From an uncultured Burkholderiales bacterium (GTDB lineage: Bacteria; Pseudomonadota; Gammaproteobacteria; Burkholderiales; Burkholderiaceae_C): a stretch of 15,471 nucleotides of DNA. This document shows, one piece after another, positions 6,311-13,175 of the stretch. The translations under genes were made by a program, and so were the position numbers. The DNA lies in NCBI GenBank assembly GCA_903953985.1, contig CAJBLW010000558.1:1-15471 (forward strand), given 5' to 3'. The stretch's first letter is position 1; each line of letters opens with the position of its first letter. The notes beneath the pieces are model-generated. The model saw nothing but the letters and a program-made list of their open reading frames with translations. It made no database searches and was not told the origin of the DNA.

Positions 6311-7277
6311 GCTTGAGTTTTTGCTGGTCCACCACCTTTTTGTAGACCTCGAACTCGGCCTTGATCTGGGCCGTGAACTCGTCAGGCGTGTTGGCAACCA
6401 CCAACGAGCCGGTGTCGTTGATGCGCTTGGTCACGCCCGGCTCTTGCAGGGCTTTTTTCACGCCCGCGCTGATCTTGTCGACCACCTCTTTGGGCAGGTT
6501 TTTCGGGCCCAGGATGCCGTAGTAAGCCATGCGGTTGACGGGCTCCAGACCGACATCCTTGAAGGTGGGTACATTGGGCAACTGCGACAAACGCTGGGGC
6601 GCGGCCACCACGATGGGCACCAAACGGCCCGACTGGATGAAGGGCAGCGCCGAGGGCAGGTTGTCAAAAATGATCGGCACCTGGCCGGCCACGGTGTCAT
6701 TCAAGGCCGGGCCTGCACCACGGTATGGGATGTGGGTGATGAACACGCCGGCCAGGCTCTTCCACAACTCGGTCTGCAGGTGGCCAATGCCGCCCGTGCC
6801 CGACGAGGCGTAAGAATATTTACCGGGGTTTTTCTTCAACTCGGCCACAAAGCCGGCGTAGTCCTTGGCCGGAAAGCTGGGGTGCACCGCGATCACGTTG
6901 GGGGTGGCCGCAATGTTGATGATGGGCGTGAAGTCGGTCAGCACGTTGTACGGAATCTTGGGGTTGATGGCCGGGTTGGCCGCCGTGGTCGACACGGTGG
7001 CCATGCCCAGGTTGTAGCCATCGGGCGCAGCGCGCACGGTTTCGGTCGCGCCCACCACACCGCCTCCACCGGCCTTGTTCTCGACGATCACGCTTTGGCC
7101 TAGGGCTTTGCCCAGCGGCTCGGCAATCACGCGGGCCACGATGTCGGTCGTGCCGCCAGGCGCAAACGGCACCTGCAGGCGAATGGTTTTGCTGGGGTAA
7201 GCCTGCGCCCACACCGATCCGCTGGCCAACACGGTGACAGCCAAACCGGCTGCAGAAACCAAACTACGACGCTTCAT
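6303..7277 (-). CDS. Bug-family tripartite tricarboxylate transporter substrate-binding protein (TctC-like)
   Basis: 324 residues, the usual Bug length. A signal peptide is clear: MKRR, a hydrophobic stretch LVSAAGLAVTVLASGSV, and a cleavage site near WAQA (after residue 24 or 26). The mature protein starts with the hallmark YPSKTIRLQVPFAPGGTTDIVAR, followed by VIVENKAGGGGVVG, both typical of TctC/Bug periplasmic binders of carboxylates and related small molecules. The ligand cannot be read from sequence. No TctA or TctB membrane partner is in the window, so it is an orphan binder of the kind very abundant in Burkholderiales. An AAGGAG ribosome binding site lies 8 nt before the ATG. xerD follows at 9 bp and the AEC permease gene is divergent. 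Confidence 0.94.
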   Translation of the reverse strand: MKRRSLVSAAGLAVTVLASGSVWAQAYPSKTIRLQVPFAPGGTTDIVARVIAEPLGKALGQSVIVENKAGGGGVVGATETVRAAPDGYNLGMATVSTTAANPAINPKIPYNVLTDFTPIINIAATPNVIAVHPSFPAKDYAGFVAELKKNPGKYSYASSGTGGIGHLQTELWKSLAGVFITHIPYRGAGPALNDTVAGQVPIIFDNLPSALPFIQSGRLVPIVVAAPQRLSQLPNVPTFKDVGLEPVNRMAYYGILGPKNLPKEVVDKISAGVKKALQEPGVTKRINDTGSLVVANTPDEFTAQIKAEFEVYKKVVDQQKLKLD

Positions 7278-7429
7278 TTGAAAAACTCCTTAAAAGATCG
7301 CACATGATAGGCAAAAAATGGGTTCTGGCGTGAGGGGGGAAACCCACAAAGCCCTGAAACCGCGCAAGAAGGCGTTAGAGGTGACAGCAGCACGTCAAGG
7401 ACACACCCGCACTGGGTTATCCTAGCCCC
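7278..7429. promoter_or_regulatory. divergent intergenic region between the Bug and AEC-permease genes
   Basis: This 152-bp region is the largest gene-free gap in the window and must hold both divergent promoters. On the minus strand TATCAT (7304-7309) lies upstream of the Bug AAGGAG. On the plus strand TATCCT (7418-7423) lies only 6 bp before the GTG of the permease, which would give a nearly leaderless message. No convincing -35 box goes with either. I see no strong palindrome or riboswitch-like structure. Confidence 0.35.
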
Positions 7430-8338
7430 GTGAATTTTGCCCAACTCCTATTTCCTGATTTTTCCCTGATTCTGTGCGGCTATCTGATTTGCCGCTTCAC
7501 GGCCCTGAACCGCCCGGTCTGGCAACAGGTGGAGAGCCTGGTGATTTTCTTCTTGTTCCCGGTGCTGTTGTTTCACTCCATCGTGAAAAGCCCACTGGAC
7601 CTGGCGGCTGCCTCCAGCCTGATTGGTGCGGGCCTGAGCCTGGCGCTGGGGGCCATTGCTCTGACCTATAGCCTGCCCTACTGGCCTGTGCTGGGCCGCT
7701 ATCTGGACCGGCGTGACCACGCTGCGGCGGCGCAGGTGGGCTTTCGCTTCAACTCCTTCATCGGACTGGCGCTGGCCGAACGCTTGGCCGGGCCCGAAGG
7801 CTTGCTGATGATTGCGGTTCTGATTGGTTTTTGCGTGCCCCTGTTCAACATTGCTGCGGTCTGGCCTATGGTTCGACAAGCCCAGACTGGCTTTTTGCGA
7901 GAACTGGTACGCAACCCCCTCATCATCGCCACCGTTTCAGGCCTGGCGGCCAACTTACTGGGCTTTCGCATGCCCGATGTGCTGGAGCCCAGCGTCAGCC
8001 GCATTGGTGCAGCCTCTTTGGCGCTGGGTTTGATGGCGGCCGGCGCAGGCATGCAACTGGGCAGCTTGCGCCAAGGCAAACTGCTGAGCACCGCTGTGCT
8101 GCTGATCAAACACATGTTGATGCCCCTGATGGCGATGGGTCTGACGCTGCTTTTTGGCCTGAACCCCAACCAAACCACCATGCTGCTGGCTTTTTCAGCC
8201 TTGCCCACCGCCTCCACTTGCTATGTCCTGGCCGCCCGCATGGGCTACAACGGACCTTATGTGGCGGGCCTGGTCACACTGTCCACCTTGGCCGGCATGT
8301 TGAGCTTGCCGTTTGCATTGGGTGTGCTGCGCGGCTGA
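7430..8338 (+). CDS. AEC-family permease (auxin efflux carrier-like)
   Basis: 302 residues, highly hydrophobic with about ten membrane segments in two groups of five, the AEC/bile-acid-transporter-like layout. Typical features are the N-terminal LFPDFSLILCGYLICR segment, the NRPVWQQVESLVIFFLFPVLLFHSI segment and a polar central linker near residues 140-165. The C-terminal half contains ALGLMAAGAGMQLG and LLIKHMLMPLMAMG, then the ASTCYVLAARMG stretch common to this family. Substrates of bacterial members are mostly unknown; some carry malonate or malate. The start is GTG at 7430, with no clear ribosome binding site. Divergence from a carboxylate-binding Bug protein is suggestive, but Bug proteins work with TctAB and not with AEC permeases. 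Confidence 0.88.
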   Translation: MNFAQLLFPDFSLILCGYLICRFTALNRPVWQQVESLVIFFLFPVLLFHSIVKSPLDLAAASSLIGAGLSLALGAIALTYSLPYWPVLGRYLDRRDHAAAAQVGFRFNSFIGLALAERLAGPEGLLMIAVLIGFCVPLFNIAAVWPMVRQAQTGFLRELVRNPLIIATVSGLAANLLGFRMPDVLEPSVSRIGAASLALGLMAAGAGMQLGSLRQGKLLSTAVLLIKHMLMPLMAMGLTLLFGLNPNQTTMLLAFSALPTASTCYVLAARMGYNGPYVAGLVTLSTLAGMLSLPFALGVLRG

Positions 8339-8344
8339 ACAAAA

Positions 8345-8389
8345 TTGGCACCACCAGCCAAGGCTTTGCTTTGAAGGTCGGCGCCTTCA
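8345..8389. repeat. two small hairpins between convergent AEC and queG genes
   Basis: The 48-bp gap between the convergent stops holds TTGGC-accacca-GCCAA (8345-8361), followed by GGCTTTGCTTT. TGAAGG-tcggcg-CCTTCA (8372-8389) is the second, and it includes the queG stop. The first could be a weak plus-strand terminator; its T run is interrupted. The second has no T tract on either side. Neither is a textbook terminator. Confidence 0.35.
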
Positions 8390-9517
8390 GGTCCAACTTC
8401 TTGGCGCAAGGCGGGCCGCATTTTGGGCTTGTGACCAAGCCACTTGCTCTTGCACCACTGGGTCTGAGTGATCTGTGTGCACAGTCAAACCCTGCAGCAA
8501 AACTTGGCGCTCACCTTCCGGCAAGGCCGGCGAGGCCAGCGCATTGCCAGCCGCCAGCGCCAAATTGCGCAACCAGCGGGCGTGCCCAATGCGGCGGATG
8601 GCACTGCCTTCGGTGCGGCGCAAAAATTCAGCCTCGTTCCAATTCATCAGCTCGGCGATGCTGCCCGCGCCCAAGCCTTCGCGTGCCTGCCAATCGGGCA
8701 AAGGGCTGACTTGCGCGAACTTGTTCCAGGGGCAGACCAACTGGCAATCGTCACAGCCATAAATGCGGTTGCCGATCAACGGCCGCAAGGCCTCATCGAT
8801 CGGCCCGGCGTGCTCAATCGTCAGGTAAGAAATGCAGCGCCTCGCATCGAGCTTGTAGGGGCCGACGATGGCCTGCGTGGGGCACAAGTCCATGCAGGCG
8901 GTGCATTGGCCGCAATGCCCCGACACGAAGGGCGTTTCGGGCATCGCAAAGTCCACAAACAACTCGCCCAGAAAAAACATCGACCCGGCCTCGCGTGAGA
9001 GGACCAAAGTGTGTTTGCCACGCCAGCCCAAGCCGCTGCGGGTGGCCAGCTCAGCCTCCAGCACCGGGGCCGAGTCGGTGAACACGCGGTGGCCAAAGGG
9101 ACCAATGGCCAAGGCGATGCGGTCCTGCAGTTTTTGCATTCGGCTGCGCAAAACCTTGTGGTAGTCGCGCCCCCGGGCGTAGAGCGAGACCACCGCCTCG
9201 CCCGGCTGCAGGCTGCGGGCGGTTTCGCGGGGCAGCCAGTCGGGCGGCGTGTCCTGCGGCAAGTAGTCCATGCGGGCGGAGATCACGCTGACTGTGCCCG
9301 GCACCAGCTCGGCCGGGCGGGCGCGCTTCATGCCATGGCTTTCCATGTAGCCCATGCTGCCGTGAAACCCTGCGGCCAACCAGGCTTGTAATCCGGGCTC
9401 TGCCGAGGACAAATCGATGCCCGCCACGCCAATTTGGGACAATCCCAGCTCGCGCGCCCAGATCTGGATCTGGGGCCACAGTTCAAGAAGGTCGATTTGA
9501 GTACGTTGAGCAGTCAC
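8387..9517 (-). CDS. queG: epoxyqueuosine reductase QueG
   Basis: 376 residues from GTG at 9517. This cobalamin-dependent iron-sulfur enzyme carries out the last step of queuosine tRNA modification, reducing epoxyqueuosine to queuosine. Motifs in this numbering are FTDSAPVLE with probable catalytic Asp148 and RSGLGWRGKHTL. The first 4Fe-4S site is Cys202/205/208/212 (CGQCTACMDLCP), and the second is Cys228 with Cys255/258/262 (GCDDCQLVCPWNK). The C-terminal helical (HEAT-like) region is present. The frame is open back to 9589, but GTG at 9517 (MTAQRTQIDLLELWPQIQIW) matches family N termini better. A TACAAT box ends 6 nt before that GTG, suggesting a leaderless transcript. It overlaps the divergent tsaE start by about 21 bp. 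Confidence 0.93.
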   Translation of the reverse strand: MTAQRTQIDLLELWPQIQIWARELGLSQIGVAGIDLSSAEPGLQAWLAAGFHGSMGYMESHGMKRARPAELVPGTVSVISARMDYLPQDTPPDWLPRETARSLQPGEAVVSLYARGRDYHKVLRSRMQKLQDRIALAIGPFGHRVFTDSAPVLEAELATRSGLGWRGKHTLVLSREAGSMFFLGELFVDFAMPETPFVSGHCGQCTACMDLCPTQAIVGPYKLDARRCISYLTIEHAGPIDEALRPLIGNRIYGCDDCQLVCPWNKFAQVSPLPDWQAREGLGAGSIAELMNWNEAEFLRRTEGSAIRRIGHARWLRNLALAAGNALASPALPEGERQVLLQGLTVHTDHSDPVVQEQVAWSQAQNAARLAPRSWT

Positions 9518-10054
9518 CCGCCGATTGTAGAAAGCCCCGCCGTCCCCGCGCATTGGGAGGGCTTGTGGCCGCATGAAACAGACACCCAAGCCTTTGCTGA
9601 GCAGTTAGCGCAAGGCCTGCAAAGCTGGCCCGGCGGGCGCGATGCGCGCATCGAGTTGCGCGGCAACCTGGGCGCGGGCAAGACCACCCTGGTGCGCCAC
9701 CTGCTGCGCGCCGCCGGGGTGACGGGCCGCATCAAAAGTCCGACCTACGCCGTGGTCGAACCGCACCAAGCGGGCACGGTTGACGCGGCATGGCCGATTT
9801 GGCATTTCGACTTTTACCGATTCAACGACCCGCAGGAATGGGAAGACGCTGGCTTTCGCGACATTTTTGCCGGGCCGGGCCTGAAACTCATGGAGTGGCC
9901 AGACAAAGTGGCGGGGCAACTACCCCCGCCCGATTGGGTGATCGCGCTCGACGCCATCGACGAATACCAGCGCCAGGTGCGCATCAGCACAGGCACAGAG
10001 CGCGGGCGCATGTGGCTTCAAGCCTGGATGCAAGGCGCAGCCCATGCGAAGTGA
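9497..10054 (+). CDS. tsaE: tRNA threonylcarbamoyladenosine biosynthesis ATPase TsaE
   Basis: 185 residues from TTG at 9497, chosen because AAGAAGG (9485-9491) sits 5 nt upstream; the ATG at 9434 would put about 20 atypical residues in front and run deeper into queG. The Walker A motif GNLGAGKTTL has its Lys at residue 62. KSPTYAVVEPH and WHFDFYRFNDPQEWEDAGFRD follow, then MEWPDKV, all TsaE signatures. TsaE is the ATPase that works with TsaB and TsaD to make t6A at position 37 of ANN-decoding tRNAs. It is longer than the 153-residue E. coli protein because of extra N-terminal and loop residues. It overlaps amiC by 11 bp, so the two are very likely co-transcribed, an arrangement common in proteobacteria. 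Confidence 0.93.
   Translation: MSTLSSHPPIVESPAVPAHWEGLWPHETDTQAFAEQLAQGLQSWPGGRDARIELRGNLGAGKTTLVRHLLRAAGVTGRIKSPTYAVVEPHQAGTVDAAWPIWHFDFYRFNDPQEWEDAGFRDIFAGPGLKLMEWPDKVAGQLPPPDWVIALDAIDEYQRQVRISTGTERGRMWLQAWMQGAAHAK
9524..9529 (-). promoter_or_regulatory. candidate queG -10 box (TACAAT)
   Basis: TACAAT on the minus strand ends 6 nt before the GTG chosen for queG. Transcription would then begin at or next to the start codon, giving a leaderless mRNA, in line with the absence of a Shine-Dalgarno sequence there. No good -35 is seen 16-18 bp upstream. The site lies inside the first codons of tsaE. Confidence 0.35.
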
Positions 10055-11438
10055 CCGCCGCCGCCTGATCAAAGCTGGTTTTCTGGTACTGAGCCTGGGC
10101 GCTGCACAGCTCGCTCGCGGGGCCAACATGCTGGCGGTGCGCGTTTGGCCCGCCCCCGATTACAGCCGCGTCACGCTCGAATCGGACGCGCCCATCCAGA
10201 GCACCCAGACCTTCATCGCCTCGCCACCGCGCCTGGCGGTGGACATCCAAGGCATGCAACTGAACGCCGCATTGCGTGAACTGGTGGGCAAGGTGCAAGC
10301 GTCTGACCCAAACATTGCCGGCATCCGCGTAGGCCAGTTCAGCGCCAACGTGGTGCGCCTGGTCATCGACCTCAAACACCCCATCGCGCCGCAAGTCTTT
10401 AGCCTGCCACCCGTGGCCCCTTACGCCCACCGCCTGGTGCTCGACCTCTACCCCAGCCAGGCCATCGACCCACTGGAGCAACTGATCCAAGAGCGCACCG
10501 CGTCCAAAACCCCGTCTGCGGTGGGCAGCCTGCCCGGGGCCTCGGCCGCGGTGAACGACCCCTTGGGCGATCTGATTGCCCGGCAAACCCAGCCCGGCTC
10601 AGGGGGCATGCCCTTGCCCGCGCCGACGACCCGCCGACCCGACCTGTCCCGCAGCGACGGCCCCTTCATGGACAGCCCGAACCGCCCGGGCAAGCCATCC
10701 GAGCCGCCCCGCACCGACCGGCTGATCGTGGTCGCGTTGGACCCAGGCCATGGCGGCGAGGACCCGGGTGCCATTGGCCCGGGCGGCACCCGCGAAAAAG
10801 ACGTGGTCCTGAAAATTGCCCAAATGTTGAGCGAGCGCATCAACGCCAGCAGCGTGGGCGACAGCCCCATGCGGGCCTTCATGACCCGCGATGCCGACTT
10901 TTTTGTGCCCCTGCATGTGCGCGTACAAAAAGCCCGGCGCGTGCAAGCGGACCTGTTTGTCAGCATCCACGCCGATGCTTTTTACACCCCGCGCCCACAA
11001 GGCGCCAGCGTGTTCGCGCTCAGCCAGGGCGGGGCCACGAGCGCTGCGGCGCGCTGGATGGCGCAAAAGGAAAATAAGGCCGACGACATCGGCGGCGTGA
11101 ACTTGGGCGGGCAAGATGCTCAGGTGCAACACGCCTTGCTCGACATGAGCACCGCAGCGCAAATCAAGGACAGCTTGTCTTTGGGCAACAGCTTGCTGCG
11201 CGAGATCGGCAGCGTGGGCAAGTTGCACAAACCCCGTGTCGAGCAAGCCGGTTTTGCCGTGCTCAAAGCCCCCGACATCCCCAGCGTGCTGGTCGAGACC
11301 GCCTTCATCAGCAACCCGGAAGAAGAAGAAAAACTGCGCAGCGAGGCGTACCAGAAGCAACTGACTGACGCCCTGCTGCGCGGCATCCTGCAGTATTTTT
11401 CACGCAACCCACCGCTGGCGCGCAATCGTTCCATTTGA
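10044..11438 (+). CDS. amiC: N-acetylmuramoyl-L-alanine amidase AmiC, Tat-exported
   Basis: 464 residues. The N terminus MRSDRRRLIKAGFLVLSLGAAQ resembles the twin-arginine signal of E. coli AmiC, with cleavage near ARG-A. An AMIN septal-targeting domain follows (about 30-140), then a Pro/Ser/Gly-rich linker (about 150-225) and the Amidase_3 zinc hydrolase domain (227-455). Zinc and catalytic residues are visible: His236 (DPGHGGEDPGA), Glu251 (GTREKD), His309 (VSIHADAF) and Glu418 (VLVETAFISNPEEE). The insert around 340-385 matches the autoinhibitory helix that NlpD-type activators displace. The enzyme cleaves septal peptidoglycan for daughter-cell separation. Its start overlaps the tsaE end, so it is expressed from the same message. 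The AMIN domain distinguishes it from AmiA. Confidence 0.94.
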   Translation: MRSDRRRLIKAGFLVLSLGAAQLARGANMLAVRVWPAPDYSRVTLESDAPIQSTQTFIASPPRLAVDIQGMQLNAALRELVGKVQASDPNIAGIRVGQFSANVVRLVIDLKHPIAPQVFSLPPVAPYAHRLVLDLYPSQAIDPLEQLIQERTASKTPSAVGSLPGASAAVNDPLGDLIARQTQPGSGGMPLPAPTTRRPDLSRSDGPFMDSPNRPGKPSEPPRTDRLIVVALDPGHGGEDPGAIGPGGTREKDVVLKIAQMLSERINASSVGDSPMRAFMTRDADFFVPLHVRVQKARRVQADLFVSIHADAFYTPRPQGASVFALSQGGATSAAARWMAQKENKADDIGGVNLGGQDAQVQHALLDMSTAAQIKDSLSLGNSLLREIGSVGKLHKPRVEQAGFAVLKAPDIPSVLVETAFISNPEEEEKLRSEAYQKQLTDALLRGILQYFSRNPPLARNRSI

Positions 11439-11468
11439 CGGTCGCTGGGTTCACCCACCCGGACCGTC
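11437..11468 (+). terminator. possible stem-loop after amiC
   Basis: Directly at the amiC stop, GACGGTC (11437-11443) pairs with GACCGTC (11462-11468). A smaller inner stem GGGT-tc-ACCC (11447-11456) lies between them. No T run follows, so intrinsic termination is doubtful; the structure may instead protect the 3' end or stop transcription together with Rho. The rest of the 122-bp gap to the convergent aminotransferase gene shows nothing else I can name. Confidence 0.35.
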
Positions 11469-11560
11469 TCAACATGCCGCTCTGGCAATATCTACCGTTG
11501 AAGCGGCTGATCCACCTTCAAACCTCTGCTGATCCCGCGGCTCATCCTTCATCAAATACC

Positions 11561-12757
11561 TCAGCCCCCTGCCCCATTGGCGAGCAGCCAGGTCTTGAGC
11601 CGCTCCACGCCTTGCGCCAACCGCGCCAGGTCTTTGGACGCAAAGCACCAGCGCAGCCAACCGGCCGCTTCTGGCGCAAAGGCCTCGCCCGGGGCCAAGC
11701 CCAATCCGGCCTCGGCCACCAATCGCTTGGCAGTCTGCACCGAGTCGGGGTGTCCTTCGAGCCTGAAAAACGCGTACATACCGCCCTTGGCCGGGGCCAC
11801 TTGCACGCCCGGCACGGCTTGCAGCAGCGGCACCAGGGTGTCGCGGCAGGCTTTGAGGTGCGCCACCACTCGCGGCGTGATGTCGGCGGTGTTCTGCAAA
11901 GCCACCACCCCCGCCTTTTGGGTGAACACCGAGGCACATGAGGTGTTGAACTCGATCAACTTGCCCATGTGGGGCGTCATGGCGGCGGGCATGACCAGCC
12001 AGCCCAAACGCCAGCCGGTCATCAAAAAGCTCTTGGAAAAGCTGTGCACCACAACCAGGCGATCCTCCGGCTCGGCCACGTCCAGAAACGACGGGGCGCA
12101 GCCGTTGGCGGTGTCGGTTTCGTAATAAAGACGCTCGTACACCTCGTCAGCCAGCACCCAGGTGCCGGTGCTGCGGCAGTGTTCCAAAATGTCGGCCTGC
12201 TCGGCACGGCTGAGTGTCCAGCCCGTGGGGTTGTTGGGCGAATTGACGATCAACACACGCGTGGTGGGTGTGATGGCGGCTTTGAGCGCCGCCATGTTGA
12301 GCTGCCACTGGCCGTTCACCGGACTCAGGGACACGCACTTCAAATTCGCGCCCATCACCAGCGCCTGCGCCGTCAGATTGGGCCACACGGGTGTCACGGC
12401 GACCACTTCGTCGCCGGCATCGATGAGGGCTTGCGCCGCCAGCATCAAGGCGTTCACGCCGCCCGAGGTGATGGCCAAACGGTCCACTGCAACGGCGCCG
12501 TGCAGCGCCGACATGTAGTCGGCCACCGCCTCTCGCAACGCGGGCAGTCCCAGGTTGTGCGAATAAAAGGTCTCGCCCTTTTGCAGCGAATCGATGGCCG
12601 CCTGGCGCACGATGTCGGGCGTGACTTCGTCAGATTCACCGAACCAAAAGGCCAGCACATCGGGGCGGCCCATGCCCGCGTTGGCGACTTCACGGATGCG
12701 GGACTCTTCCAGGTCCATGACGGCCTGGCGCATGAAAGGGGCGGTGTTTTTATTCAT
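11561..12757 (-). CDS. class I/II (fold type I) PLP-dependent aminotransferase
   Basis: 398 residues, the normal length for this family. Cofactor residues are visible: SPNNPTG (173-179) with Asn176, LADEVYE with Asp204 and Tyr207, and the Schiff-base lysine Lys242 in SFSKSFLMTGWRLGW, with Arg250 binding the PLP phosphate. The late WLRWCFA segment holds the usual substrate-carboxylate arginine. It most resembles aspartate/aromatic-type aminotransferases, but the amino donor cannot be told from sequence. An AGGA element precedes the ATG. It converges with amiC and diverges from the small secreted protein gene, with no pathway partner nearby. Confidence 0.9.
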   Translation of the reverse strand: MNKNTAPFMRQAVMDLEESRIREVANAGMGRPDVLAFWFGESDEVTPDIVRQAAIDSLQKGETFYSHNLGLPALREAVADYMSALHGAVAVDRLAITSGGVNALMLAAQALIDAGDEVVAVTPVWPNLTAQALVMGANLKCVSLSPVNGQWQLNMAALKAAITPTTRVLIVNSPNNPTGWTLSRAEQADILEHCRSTGTWVLADEVYERLYYETDTANGCAPSFLDVAEPEDRLVVVHSFSKSFLMTGWRLGWLVMPAAMTPHMGKLIEFNTSCASVFTQKAGVVALQNTADITPRVVAHLKACRDTLVPLLQAVPGVQVAPAKGGMYAFFRLEGHPDSVQTAKRLVAEAGLGLAPGEAFAPEAAGWLRWCFASKDLARLAQGVERLKTWLLANGAGG

Positions 12758-12799
12758 GCCGCCATCCTAATGGCTACCCATGATTGAATGTGTCGCCAC

Positions 12800-12827
12800 T
12801 TGCGCAAAAGCTGCGCTTGCCTATGAT
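12800..12827 (+). promoter_or_regulatory. candidate sigma70 promoter for the small secreted protein
   Basis: TTGCGC (12800-12805) and TATGAT (12822-12827) are separated by 16 bp, and transcription would begin near 12834, about 25 nt before the ATG at 12859. The -10 matches the consensus at five of six positions, the -35 at three. It lies in the 101-bp divergent gap with the aminotransferase gene. Confidence 0.45.
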
Positions 12828-12858
12828 GAGACCCACAACAAAAGACAGGGAGACCGCC

Positions 12859-13128
12859 ATGAACGTACGGCATTTATCGTCAATGCTTGCAAGCCTAGGA
12901 TGGGGACTTTGCCTGCTGGCCATGCCCCCCGCCAGCGCCGCAGCAGACAGCTTCATGGCCGTCACCTCTGCAGAAAAACCGGCCAAGCCCCAAAAACCCA
13001 AAGCGGCCAAACCACCCAAGCCCGCCCCGTCCGGCTCGGGCGAAAGCAAAGCCGAGCGCGACAAACGCCTGCTGCGCGAATGCCGGGGTAAAGCCAATGC
13101 GGGCGCTTGCGAGGGCTATGCCAACTGA
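12859..13128 (+). CDS. small secreted Lys/Pro-rich protein, function unknown
   Basis: 89 residues from the ATG at 12859, which has a good AGGGAG ribosome binding site about 7 nt upstream; the frame is open back to 12784 but the upstream part looks non-coding. Residues 1-29 form a signal peptide (MNVRHLSS, hydrophobic LASLGWGLCLLAM, then PPASAAA). Cys18 is not in a lipobox, so it is not an obvious lipoprotein. Residues 38-60 are a low-complexity KPxKP tract (AEKPAKPQKPKAAKPPKPAP). The end is a charged helix ERDKRLLRECRGKANAGACEGYAN with Cys75 and Cys84, which could form a disulphide in the periplasm. I do not recognise a named family. The codon use and clean start support a real gene. Confidence 0.72.
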   Translation: MNVRHLSSMLASLGWGLCLLAMPPASAAADSFMAVTSAEKPAKPQKPKAAKPPKPAPSGSGESKAERDKRLLRECRGKANAGACEGYAN

Positions 13129-13175
13129 GGGCTTCGGGGGCAGCTCTTCAGCTCCTCAGCGCTGTGCCCGAGTGA

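Noticed and set aside
6012..7103. Plus-strand open frame (363 codons) opposite xerD and the Bug gene
   Set aside because: It spans the end of one real gene and the start of another in antisense; the true genes have a signal peptide, ribosome binding site and catalytic residues.
13129..13175. Terminator between the small secreted gene and recD
   Set aside because: The CTGAGG/CCTCAG arms are 23 nt apart and AGCT-CTTC-AGCT is only 4 bp; no T run follows on either strand.
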